64,000 nt of DNA, taken from assembly GCF_001005215.1 (NCBI RefSeq), contig NZ_LBNQ01000040.1:62001-126000 (forward strand), in the 5' to 3' direction. Both the position numbers and the translations under genes were made by a program. This DNA comes from Lampropedia cohaerens (lineage in GTDB: Bacteria; Pseudomonadota; Gammaproteobacteria; Burkholderiales; Burkholderiaceae_C). Of this stretch, positions 10,647 through 19,300 are shown piece after piece (position 1 is the first letter of the stretch; every line of letters starts with the position of its first letter). Under the pieces are notes generated by a model. That model did not search any database. It was not told where the DNA came from and was given only the letters and a program-made list of their open reading frames with translations.

Positions 10647-11759
10647 TCACAGCTGGGTTTTGCCGCCTGCCTTGTCCCACTTGTAGACTGCAAATTCGAA
10701 GTCCTTCAGATCGCCTTTTTCATCGAACTCGACCTTGCCGATCGAAGTGTCAAAAGTGTTGGCATGAAGATAGTCGGCCACCTTGACCGGATCATCGCCA
10801 ACGGCCTTGATGCCGGCAACAATCAGCTCCACTGCTGCGTAGGCCGGCATCTGGAACGCGCCGTCCGGATCGCGGTTGGCATCGCGGAAGGCCTTGACGA
10901 TGGCGGCATTTTCCGGGCGCTTGGTGAAGTCTGCGGGCAGCGTCACCAGCAGGCCGTCGATGGCTTCTCCGGCGATGGCCACCAGATCCTGATTGGCGGT
11001 GCCTTCAGGCCCCATAAACTGCACTTCAAGCCCTTGCTCGCGCGCCTGGCGCAGCAGCAGCCCCAGCTCTGGGTGGTAGCCACCGAAGTAGACCAGATCC
11101 GGCGAGAGCGTCTTGAGCTTGGTGATAATGGCTGAGTAGTCCGAGTCACCGACATTGATGCTCTCGAACAGCGAGATCTTCACCCCCAGCTTTTCCAGTG
11201 CATCGCGTACCTGGGTCGCAACGCCGGCACCGTAGGTCTGCTTGTCGTGGATGACGGCCACGCTCTGTGGCTTGAGCGTCTGGGCGATGTAGTTGGCCGC
11301 AAACGGCCCCTGCTGGTCGTCACGGCCAATCGTGCGGAAGAAAAAGTGCGGCTTGATGGTGTCGGTCACCGCGGGGTTGGTGGCACCCGGGGTAATGGCG
11401 ACGATCTGTTCGTCCTCGTAGATCGGTACGGCCGGAATGGTGGTGCCCGAGCAGGCATGCGCAACGGCGAACTTGGCGCCGGAATTCACTACCTGATTGG
11501 CCGCTGGCACCGATTGCTTGGGCTCGCAGCCGTCATCGATCAGGATGGGCTCCAACAAGCGTCCATTGATGCCGCCTGCCGCATTGACGGTATCGATGGC
11601 GGTGAGCGCGCCAGCCTGAATCTGGTCGCCATACTGCTTATTCGGTCCCGTCATCGGTTGGGGAATGCCGATTTTGATGGGCTCGGCAGCCGCCGCGAGG
11701 CTGCCCACGCACAGTGCGGCAACCGCCACAAAAACGGGAATGAACCGGTGAAATGTCAT
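10647..11759 (-). CDS. Branched-chain amino acid ABC transporter substrate-binding protein (first)
   Basis: A 370-residue periplasmic receptor of the Leu/Ile/Val-binding (LivJ/LivK) family. Residues 1-25 are a cleavable signal ending in LAAAAEP. The mature protein begins PIKIGIPQPMTGPNKQYGDQ, followed by the family segments INGRLLEPILIDDGCEPKQ (with the Cys of the conserved disulfide), AHACSGTTIPAVPIYEDE and FFRTIGRDDQQG. It delivers ligand to LivHMGF, encoded immediately downstream. The ATG at 11759 was chosen because AGGAG precedes it and the signal peptide starts there. It is clearly related to the next protein upstream on this strand; the pair may differ in ligand preference. Confidence 0.92.
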   Translation of the reverse strand: MTFHRFIPVFVAVAALCVGSLAAAAEPIKIGIPQPMTGPNKQYGDQIQAGALTAIDTVNAAGGINGRLLEPILIDDGCEPKQSVPAANQVVNSGAKFAVAHACSGTTIPAVPIYEDEQIVAITPGATNPAVTDTIKPHFFFRTIGRDDQQGPFAANYIAQTLKPQSVAVIHDKQTYGAGVATQVRDALEKLGVKISLFESINVGDSDYSAIITKLKTLSPDLVYFGGYHPELGLLLRQAREQGLEVQFMGPEGTANQDLVAIAGEAIDGLLVTLPADFTKRPENAAIVKAFRDANRDPDGAFQMPAYAAVELIVAGIKAVGDDPVKVADYLHANTFDTSIGKVEFDEKGDLKDFEFAVYKWDKAGGKTQL

Positions 11760-11986
11760 GACAAAGGGCTCCTGTTGAACAAATTTGGTGCATATGCGCA
11801 AACAACTGCACGAGAAAAGGACCACGCGCCTTGAATGCACAACGATGGGGCGTATTGTGCGGATTGGCGGTGCCGCTGTCTTTGTAGGAATACCCTGATC
11901 GGCGGCACAGTTTTTCTCGCGACCGTTTGCGCGATGCGTTCACGGGCATTCGAGCAAATTCCGCGCCAGAAGCCCTCACCAAGGCC

Positions 11987-12040
11987 AAAAAAAAGCAGGG
12001 CGGTGGCCCTGCCAGCAGTGCGCAGGGGCATTGCCCCTGC
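11987..12040 (-). terminator. Tandem-hairpin terminator after the second binding-protein gene
   Basis: Two hairpins follow the stop of the minus-strand gene ending at 12049. The first is GCAGGGGCA/TGCCCCTGC (12022-12040). The second is GCAGGGC/GCCCTGC (11995-12001 with 12006-12012), followed on the minus strand by eight T (A-run 11987-11994). This is a strong intrinsic terminator and indicates that the two binding-protein genes are transcribed separately. Confidence 0.85.
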
Positions 12041-12048
12041 TGAATGCG

Positions 12049-13167
12049 TTACTCGGCGACGGTCTTGCTGCCGTCCTTGTGCCAGTTGAAGATATCGAAG
12101 GCGAACTCGTTGAGGTCACCAGCAGCGTTCCAGGACAGCTCGCCGATGGGGCTGGGAATCTTTGCCGTGTGCAGGAAGGCTGCCACCTTGGCAGGGTCGT
12201 CCTCTCCCGCGCCCTTGATGCCTTCGGCAATGGCCAGGGTGGCGGAGTAGGCAGTCAGCTGGAAGGCTCCACTCGGATTGCGGTTCTTGGACTCGAATGC
12301 CTTCACGATCTCGGCGTTGGCGGGATCCTGCGTGAAATCTGCCGGCAACGTGACCAGCATGCCCTCCACGGCGTCGCCTGCAATGGCGTTGATGTCCGGA
12401 TTGCCGACCCCCTCCGGTCCCATGAAGCGGGCATTGACGCCTTGTTCGCTGGCTTGGCGCAGCAGCAGGCCCATTTCCGGATGGTAGCCGCCGAAGTAGA
12501 CGAAGTCGACTTCCTCCGAACGCAGCTTGGTGATGACGGCCGAGTAGTCGGTATCACCGGCATTGATGCCTTCGAAGAAGGCGATCGGAATGCCCGCCTT
12601 CTCAAGATCGGCACGCACGGCTGCGGCGATACCCTGGCCATAGGACGCCTTGTCGTGCAGGATGGCGACCTTCTTGGGCTTGACCTTCTCGATGATGTAC
12701 TTGGCAGCGGCCGGGCCCTGCTGGTCGTCACGACCGATGGTGCGGAAGATGAATTCGTAGTCGTTGCCATCGGTCAGCGCGGGCGAGGTGGCGGAAGGAG
12801 TCACCATGACCACGCCTTCCTCGTCGTATATCGGCGCCGCGGCGATGGTCGCGCCGGAGCAGACGCCACCAATCACATAACCGATACCTTCGTTGACCAC
12901 GCGGTTGGCAGCGACCGGCCCTTGCTTGGGTTCACAGGCATCGTCGATGACCACGATTTCCAGTTGCTTGCCCAGCACGCCACCGGCGCCATTGATTTGT
13001 TCGACGGCGGTGTCTACGCCTTCCTTGACCATGTCGCCATACTGCGTCAGCGCGCCAGTGGTAGGCCCAACCACGGCGATTTTGATCGTGTCTGCCTGTG
13101 CTCCTGCCGAAAATGCCATGAAGCCAGCGGCCGCAAGGGCTGCGGCGGTAAAGCGAAGGGATTGCAT
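12049..13167 (-). CDS. Branched-chain amino acid ABC transporter substrate-binding protein (second)
   Basis: A 372-residue periplasmic binding protein of the LivJ/LivK family. The signal peptide (residues 1-26, ending AGAQADT) is followed by IKIAVVGPTTGALTQYGD, IDDACEPKQG, GVCSGATIAAAPIYDEEG and FIFRTIGRDDQQGP, paralogous to the first binding protein. AAGGAG lies just before the ATG at 13167, which rules out a longer upstream reading frame. A strong terminator separates it from the downstream paralogue, so it is probably its own transcription unit serving the shared LivHMGF channel, much as LivJ and LivK share one transporter in enteric bacteria. The ligand cannot be assigned from sequence. 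Confidence 0.92.
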   Translation of the reverse strand: MQSLRFTAAALAAAGFMAFSAGAQADTIKIAVVGPTTGALTQYGDMVKEGVDTAVEQINGAGGVLGKQLEIVVIDDACEPKQGPVAANRVVNEGIGYVIGGVCSGATIAAAPIYDEEGVVMVTPSATSPALTDGNDYEFIFRTIGRDDQQGPAAAKYIIEKVKPKKVAILHDKASYGQGIAAAVRADLEKAGIPIAFFEGINAGDTDYSAVITKLRSEEVDFVYFGGYHPEMGLLLRQASEQGVNARFMGPEGVGNPDINAIAGDAVEGMLVTLPADFTQDPANAEIVKAFESKNRNPSGAFQLTAYSATLAIAEGIKGAGEDDPAKVAAFLHTAKIPSPIGELSWNAAGDLNEFAFDIFNWHKDGSKTVAE

Positions 13168-13423
13168 GTTGGATCTCCTTGTTGATTGCCTGAGAAGCTG
13201 CCGTCGGCGCGGTGCCAGCAACGGGCGCAATGCGCACCCATCCTCCCTCGCGAGGAGGCGCCATGCCGAAAACGGCAGCACAGACCTGCAGCGTACCGCA
13301 AAATGCACATCCAAACCAAGCGGGAAGTACCGTCCAACGGCTTGCGGGACAGGTATTGGTTGCAAAGGCGTGGCAAAAGCACCCTGCGGCGAGCCTGTGG
13401 TTGCCCACCGGCGCGCCGGGGGG

Positions 13424-14323
13424 CTACTGGTCGTGCGCCTGCGAACGCCTGGGGGCACCCGGCGTCTTGCGGGTAGCCATGTAGATGCCGGCAGCGACGA
13501 TCAGCAGCGCGCCTGCATAGAAGGTGGGGGCTGGAACTTCGTGCCAGAACCACCAGCCCAGCAGCGTTGCCCAGATCAGCGCGCAGTAATCAAACGGGGC
13601 GATGATGGATGCCGGGGCCACACGGAAGGCCTGTGTCAGGCAGCCCAGGCCCACTGTGCTGGTTAGCGCCAGACCCAGCAATGTCGGTACGTCCTGCACG
13701 GCCACGGGGCGCCATATCCACCATTGCGGCAGGGCAGACCACAGTGCCTGCGCAGCAACGATGTAGAACATCATCGTGAACATGTGCTCGCCGGCCTTGA
13801 TGTGGCGGGCGCTAAGCATTAACAGTGCGTAGCAAATCGCGGTGCCAAGCGGCAGCAGCATGGCCCAATTCAACCCTTGTGAGCCAGGCTTGACGATCAC
13901 CAGTACACCCGCAAAGCCAGCCAGTGTAGCTAGCCAGGCACCGGCGGTGACCCGCTCGCGGTAAAGCACTGCGGCAACGGCCGTGACGATCAGCGGCGCA
14001 CAGAAAGCGATGGCCGTGGCTTCCGCTAGCGCAATGCGTGTGACGGCAGCGTAGAAGCACACGGCCGAGCCGACGTTGACCGCACCGCGGCCCAGATGCA
14101 ATCGTATATTTACTGAACGCAGACCTTGAGGTCCTAATGTCGCCAACACCAATGTGGCGGCTACTGGCAGGCCCAGCATGGCGCGCATGAACAGCAATTG
14201 CAGCGGCGGATAGCTGCTGCCCAGGAATTTAGCTAGCGCATCGGAAATAGCCAGGCTCGTGGCACCTGCCAGCATCAGCGCAATGCCAAGGCGTGTGTCG
14301 GCCAAGAGGATGCTTGAGCGCAT
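13424..14323 (-). CDS. EamA/DMT-family transporter
   Basis: A 299-residue inner-membrane protein of the drug/metabolite transporter superfamily. It has two EamA repeats of about five membrane helices each, the first starting ALMLAGATSLAISDALAKFLG and ending VLVIVKPG, the second ending GALLIVAAGIYMATRK. The C-terminal tail is short and basic. Members export amino acids, nucleosides or other metabolites; the substrate cannot be read here. It is the last gene of a minus-strand set (NUDIX, tusA, this gene), 33 bases after tusA. Confidence 0.88.
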   Translation of the reverse strand: MRSSILLADTRLGIALMLAGATSLAISDALAKFLGSSYPPLQLLFMRAMLGLPVAATLVLATLGPQGLRSVNIRLHLGRGAVNVGSAVCFYAAVTRIALAEATAIAFCAPLIVTAVAAVLYRERVTAGAWLATLAGFAGVLVIVKPGSQGLNWAMLLPLGTAICYALLMLSARHIKAGEHMFTMMFYIVAAQALWSALPQWWIWRPVAVQDVPTLLGLALTSTVGLGCLTQAFRVAPASIIAPFDYCALIWATLLGWWFWHEVPAPTFYAGALLIVAAGIYMATRKTPGAPRRSQAHDQ

Positions 14324-14356
14324 AGGGAATGAGGCAGCAGCTGCAGCAGCGCCAGT

Positions 14357-14599
14357 TCAGCGCCGCTGTAGCACAAAGTGATGCACGCCAGCCTCATCGG
14401 TCCACTGCTGCACGAGGGGATTGCCGGTCTGTCGTGCAAATGCTGCAAAGTCCTGCAGTGAACCGGAATCGGTGGCGTGCACGAGCAGCTGCTGGCCGCT
14501 GGTCAGCGCCATCAGAGCCTTCTTTGCGCGCAAAATGGGTTGCGGGCATCGCAGCCCCGTGGCGTCTACCTCGCGCGCTATGTCTTGCAGTTCACGCAT
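14357..14599 (-). CDS. TusA-family sulfurtransferase
   Basis: An 80-residue SirA/TusA-like protein of typical length. The family motif C-P-x-P is present as GLRCPQPILRAKKAL with the reactive Cys at residue 18, followed by the beta-alpha-beta-alpha fold region SGQQLLVHATDSGSLQDFAAF. TusA proteins relay persulfide sulfur from cysteine desulfurase for tRNA 2-thiouridine synthesis, while paralogues serve other sulfur routes. Which role applies here cannot be decided. It starts 9 bases after the NUDIX gene and shares its strand, suggesting co-transcription; cysM, also sulfur-related, is just upstream. Confidence 0.88.
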   Translation of the reverse strand: MRELQDIAREVDATGLRCPQPILRAKKALMALTSGQQLLVHATDSGSLQDFAAFARQTGNPLVQQWTDEAGVHHFVLQRR

Positions 14600-14608
14600 G
14601 TCGCTGTG

Positions 14609-15157
14609 TCAGGATTTAGTGCTGGCCGCCAATTGCGCGTTGCGGTCGATGATTTCCGGTTCGTACCCTTGCATGCGTAGCCATTTCTCAAGGGCCCGGC
14701 CGGTGCCGGTGTTCCATGCCTTGACGTGTGCCGGCGCGATCAGCTGGTACTCCGACAACTCGGGGGAAAGCCGCACCTGGCCCGTACACACTGTATGGTA
14801 GGCAATCAGCACCTGATTGCGGCGCTGGAAGGCTGACACGTCGATGAGCGTGCACTGCTGCACATCGAGGTTGGTTTCTTCCTTGACTTCGCGCGCGATG
14901 CCCTCCTCGGGCGATTCGCCGGCTTCCATGAAACCTGTGATCAGCCCGAAAAAACGGTCCTTCCACAGTGCGTTGCGGGCCAGCAGGATATGACCCTCAT
15001 ACTCGACGATGGCCGCCAGTACCGGCGTCGGGTTGTTCCAGTGCGTCCAGCCGCAGGTTGGGCAGCGCAGGCGCTGCACCAGGCCGCTGTCCTCCTGGGA
15101 GTCGATCCACTGCAAGGCCGTGCCGCAGTGCAGGCAAAAACGTGCCTCGTATTCCAT
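14609..15157 (-). CDS. NUDIX hydrolase with N-terminal zinc ribbon
   Basis: A 182-residue NUDIX protein. The N-terminus has a zinc ribbon with CLHC and CPTC pairs (Cys at about 8/11 and 32/35), as in NudC-type enzymes. The NUDIX box GFMEAGESPEEGIAREVKEE supplies the Mg-binding acidic cluster, although the Gly that follows REUXEE in the consensus is Thr-Asn here. Enzymes of this build hydrolyse NADH or other nucleoside diphosphate derivatives; the substrate is inference. It is about half the size of NudC, lacking the N-terminal half. It leads a likely NUDIX-tusA-EamA transcription unit and lies 33 bases downstream of cysM. Confidence 0.88.
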   Translation of the reverse strand: MEYEARFCLHCGTALQWIDSQEDSGLVQRLRCPTCGWTHWNNPTPVLAAIVEYEGHILLARNALWKDRFFGLITGFMEAGESPEEGIAREVKEETNLDVQQCTLIDVSAFQRRNQVLIAYHTVCTGQVRLSPELSEYQLIAPAHVKAWNTGTGRALEKWLRMQGYEPEIIDRNAQLAASTKS

Positions 15158-15190
15158 GACAAGCTTTCTGCAATCGAGTGGCGTGTTGTC

Positions 15191-16093
15191 TCAGGCGGGA
15201 AACACGCCGGTGGAAAGGTACCGGTCACCGCGATCGCAGACGACGAACACTATGGTGGCATTTTCCACCCTGGCGCTGACCTGCAGGGCTACCCAGAGCG
15301 CACCGGCAGCCGAAATTCCGCCGAAGATACCTTCCTCGCGCGCCAGGCGCCGCGCCATGTTCTCCGCATCGTCCTGCGTGACCGACACCAGCTCGTCGAC
15401 GGCCTTGGGATCGTAGATCTTGGGCAGATAGGCCTGCGGCCATTTGCGGATGCCGGGAATGCGTGCGCCGTCGGCAGGCTGCGCGCCGATGATGCGGATG
15501 TCCGGGTTCTTCTTCTTGAGAAAGCGCGACACGCCGGTGATGGTCCCGGTCGTGCCCATGGCGCTGACGAAGTGCGTGATCGTGCCCTTGGTCTGCTCCC
15601 ACAGTTCGGGGCCGGTCGTCTCGTAATGGATGCGCGGGTTGTCCTCGTTGGCAAACTGGTTGAGGATCACGCCTTCACCCTTGGCCACCATGGCGTCCGC
15701 CAGGTCACGCGCGGCCTCCATGCCGCCGCTCTTGGGGGTGAGGATCAGTTCCGCACCGAACGCTTTCATGGTCTGCGCGCGCTCAATGGACAGGTCCTCC
15801 GGCATGATCAGAATCATGCGATAGCCCTTGATCGCGGCGGCCATGGCCAGCGCAATGCCGGTGTTGCCGGATGTCGGCTCAATCAACGTGTCGCCGGGCT
15901 TGATCTCCCCACGCTCCTGTGCGCGTTGGATCATCGACAGGGCGGGTCGGTCCTTGACGGAGCCGGCCGGGTTGTTGCCCTCAAGCTTTGCGAGAATGAC
16001 GTTGCCACGCGCGCGCACGGCATCAATGTCGATGCGCTGCAGGGCCACGAGCGGGGTGTTGCCAATGGCGTCTTCAATGGTGGGAAATTGCAT
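15191..16093 (-). CDS. cysM: Cysteine synthase B (O-acetylserine sulfhydrylase)
   Basis: A 300-residue PLP enzyme that makes cysteine from O-acetylserine and sulfide or thiosulfate. The PLP Lys lies in PAGSVKDRPAL, the substrate-binding loop is EPTSGNTGIALA, and the phosphate-binding loop is GTTGTITGVSRFL. The sequence is closer to CysM than CysK, with the motif QFPTIEDAIGNTPLV at the start and the short C-terminus. The ATG at 16093 was chosen because the conserved N-terminus begins there; the longer open frame upstream runs into tRNA-Leu on the other strand. The start region overlaps the tRNA promoter, giving a compact divergent arrangement. Confidence 0.95.
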   Translation of the reverse strand: MQFPTIEDAIGNTPLVALQRIDIDAVRARGNVILAKLEGNNPAGSVKDRPALSMIQRAQERGEIKPGDTLIEPTSGNTGIALAMAAAIKGYRMILIMPEDLSIERAQTMKAFGAELILTPKSGGMEAARDLADAMVAKGEGVILNQFANEDNPRIHYETTGPELWEQTKGTITHFVSAMGTTGTITGVSRFLKKKNPDIRIIGAQPADGARIPGIRKWPQAYLPKIYDPKAVDELVSVTQDDAENMARRLAREEGIFGGISAAGALWVALQVSARVENATIVFVVCDRGDRYLSTGVFPA

Positions 16094-16115
16094 GGGCGTA
16101 AATGTGCCATATAAT
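16088..16115 (+). promoter_or_regulatory. Sigma-70 promoter of tRNA-Leu, overlapping the cysM start codon
   Basis: A perfect TATAAT at 16110-16115 lies 16 bases after TTGCAT at 16088-16093, and the tRNA 5' end is 19 bases downstream. The -35 hexamer covers the cysM start codon on the other strand. The -10 region read in reverse (CATTAT) could also serve divergent transcription toward cysM. Confidence 0.75.
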
Positions 16116-16134
16116 GCGCGGCTTCGCACTTCAC

Positions 16135-16221
16135 GCCGGAGTGGTGAAATTGGTAGACGCAGCGGACTCAAAATCCGCCGGGGTAAAACCCGTGCCGGTT
16201 CGATTCCGGCCTCCGGCACCA
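16135..16221 (+). tRNA. tRNA-Leu (anticodon CAA)
   Basis: A class II tRNA of 87 bases with encoded CCA. The acceptor stem GCCGGAG (16135-16141) pairs with CTCCGGC (16211-16217), followed by discriminator A and CCA. The anticodon stem GCGGA/TCCGC encloses loop CTCAAAA with anticodon CAA at 16169-16171, which reads UUG. A variable arm (about GCCGGGGTAAAACCCGTGCC) and the T-loop GGTTCGATTCC are present. It has its own promoter and terminator. Confidence 0.97.
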
Positions 16222-16278
16222 GATTCTATTTTTGAAACAGGCGCCTGGACGCGATGTCCAAGTGTCTGAGGAACAAGA

Positions 16279-16313
16279 GGGCGTTCATCTCTGTGGGATG
16301 GACGCCCTTTTTT
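16279..16313 (+). terminator. Terminator of tRNA-Leu
   Basis: An 11-base-pair stem (16279-16289 with 16297-16307, one G-T pair, 7-base loop) is followed by six T. It lies between the tRNA and uvrA, so uvrA needs its own promoter. Confidence 0.9.
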
Positions 16314-16362
16314 CGTGGGAATGCGTTTGGCGGGACAATGCTTGTTGGCTTTGAATCCGCTT

Positions 16363-16368
16363 CATATT
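16363..16368 (+). promoter_or_regulatory. Candidate -10 element of uvrA, 8 bases before the ATG
   Basis: CATATT at 16363-16368 is followed by exactly 8 bases and then the uvrA ATG at 16377. Weak -35-like sequences (CTTGTT/TTGTTG) lie 15-16 bases upstream. No Shine-Dalgarno is present. If used, transcription would begin at or next to the start codon. No LexA-type CTGT-N8-ACAG box was seen. Confidence 0.4.
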
Positions 16369-16376
16369 CCCCACGC

Positions 16377-19300
16377 ATGCCCCCCAAGACCAGTTCCTCA
16401 CAGTCCGCAGCCCAGGCCGATGTGCAGCCCGGGCAACCCGTTATTCGCATTCGCGGCGCGCGTCAGCACAACCTCAAGAATCTTGACCTCGACATTCGGA
16501 CTGGCGAGCTGACGGTGGTGACCGGGCCCAGCGGCAGCGGCAAGTCGTCGCTGGTGTTTGACACCCTCTATGCCGAGGGCCAGCGCCGCTATGTCGAGAC
16601 GTTCTCGGCCTACGCGCGCCAGTTTCTCGACCGCATGGACAAGCCCGCCGTTGACAGGGTCGATGGCGTGCCGCCGGCCATTGCCATCGATCAGACCAAT
16701 CCGGTGCGCAACAGCCGCTCCACCGTTGGCACGATGACGGAGCTCAACGACCATCTCAAGCTGCTGTTTGCCCGCACCGCACGGCTGTTCGACAGGGTCA
16801 CCGGTGCGCCCGTGCACCACGATACGCCGCAGACCGTGCTGGCCGCCTTGCAGGCGCGCTTTGGCCAGGGCGAGGGCAAGACCGATCCGCGCCTGGTCGT
16901 GACGTTTGCGGTGGAGCTGCCGGCCGACACCAGCGACGAGCAGATGCAGCAATGGCTCTCGGCCAGTGGCTTTACCAAGGTGCAGGCGGCGCACTGGGTG
17001 GAAGTGCCCGCGCAGAGCGGCGGAGGCGGGGCCAAAAACGGCTCCTCGAAGAAGAAGGCCGCAGCTGGCAAGGCCGCGCCCACGCTGCGCAAGGTGCTGG
17101 ACGTGGTGGCGGATCGGTTTCGGCTCAGCCGCGTCGAGCCGGCGCGGGTGGTCGAGGCGCTGGAGGTGGCCTTCAAGCGCGGCAATGGCCGGCTGGCCAT
17201 TTACGTGCTGCCGGATGCGCAGGACGACGCTGATACGTCCGAGGCATCGGAAGTTCTGCATTTCTCGCAGGGTCTGCACAGTCCGGCCAGCAACCTGCGC
17301 TACCAGGAGCCTACGCCATCGATGTTTTCGTTCAACTCGCCAGCGGGTGCGTGCGAGACCTGCCGCGGCTTTGGGCGCGTGATCGGCGTGGACTGGGGGC
17401 TGGTCATCCCCAATGATCGGCTGACCCTGCGTCAGGGCGCTATCAAGGCCATCCAGACGCCGGCGTGGAAGGAGATTCAGGATGACTTGATGCGCTACGC
17501 CGGCAAGGAAGGCATTCCGCGCGATACGCCGTGGAACCGCCTCACGCCCGAGCAGCGCGACTGGGTCCTGCATGGCAGCCCGAACTGGAACGGCAACTGG
17601 AACCAGACCTGGTATGGCATTGCGCGCTTCTTCGAGTATCTGGAGAGCAAAGCCTACAAGATGCACATCCGGGTGCTGCTGTCCAAGTACCGCAGCTACA
17701 CCACCTGCCCGGCCTGTGCGGGAGCGCGGCTGAAGACCGAAAGTCTGCTCTGGCGCATCGGCAGCAAGGCCGCCGCCGACGCCCACCTGCCGCCGCAGCG
17801 GCGTTTCCAGCCGGTCGGCACGCAATGGTCGCAACAGACACTGCAGGCACTGCCCGGCCTGTGCCTGCACGACCTGATGCAGATGCCGCTGAGCAAGCTG
17901 CACGCCTTCATGCGGACGCTCGTGCCTGCGACCGCCGACCACGATGCCCAGGCGCAGGCCACGCGCATGCTGCTCGAGGAGATCAACACCCGGCTGCGCT
18001 TTCTGGTGGAAGTCGGCATCGGCTACCTCACACTGGATCGCCAGAGCCGTACGCTGTCGGGCGGCGAGGTGCAGCGCATCAACCTGACGACGGCACTGGG
18101 CACCTCGCTGGTGAATACGCTGTTCGTGCTGGACGAGCCCAGCATCGGGCTGCACCCGCGTGACATGCAGCGCATCAACCTTGCCATGCTGCGCCTGCGC
18201 GATGCCGGCAACACGCTGGTGGTGGTCGAGCACGATCCGGCAGTGATGCTGGCGGCCGACCGCGTCATCGACATGGGGCCCCGGCCTGGCAGTGGCGGCG
18301 GCCAGATCGTCTTCGATGGCACGCCTGCGGCATTGCGCAATGCCGCCACGCTCACCGGGGAGTACCTGAGCGGGCGCAAGCGCATCGACAACCCGGCGCG
18401 CCGTGCGGTGAAACCCGGCACGCCCCGCCTGCTGCTGCAGGGCGCACGTGCCAACAACCTGCAGAATGTGGACGTCGCATTCCCGCTGGAGCGCTTGGTG
18501 TGTGTCACCGGCGTTTCGGGTTCGGGCAAGTCCACGCTGATCCAGGATGTGCTGGCGCCGGCGCTGATGCGCGCGTTTGGCAAAGCCACCGAGACGCCCG
18601 GTGCGCATGATGCGCTGCTGGGGACGGATCACTTGGCCGATGCGGTGTTCGTCGACCAGTCGCCCATCGGCAAGACGGCGCGCTCCAACCCGGCCAGCTA
18701 CGTCGGCGCGTGGGATGCCATCCGTACTCTCTTTGCCATCGTCCCGCTGGCACAGCAGCGTGGCTACACCGCCGCCAAGTTCAGCTTCAACAGTGGCGAC
18801 GGCCGCTGCCCGGTATGCGGCGGCAGCGGCTTTGAGCACGTGGAGATGCAGTTCCTCTCGGATGTGTATCTGCGCTGCCCGGAATGCGACGGCAGCCGCT
18901 ATCGGCCGGAAATTCTCGAGGTGCAGCTCGAACGCGGCGAGCGCCTGCTGAATGTTGCCGACGTGCTGGAACTGACGGTGCAGCAGGCGCTGCAGGTTTT
19001 CGCGCAGGACCGCGACGTGGTACGCGCCCTGCAGCCGCTGGCCGATGTGGGGTTGGAGTACCTGCGGCTGGGGCAGCCTGTGCCGACCCTCTCGGGCGGG
19101 GAGGCGCAGCGCCTGAAGCTGGCGGGTTTCCTGGCCGAGGCCGCGCAGTCGGCCAGCAAGAGCAGGCAGCAGCTCGCCCGCAAGGGCACGCTGTTCCTGT
19201 TCGACGAGCCGACGACCGGCCTGCACTTCGATGACATTGCCAAGCTCATGCGGGCGTTCAGAAAGTTGCTGGACGCGGGCCATTCGCTCATCGTCATCGA

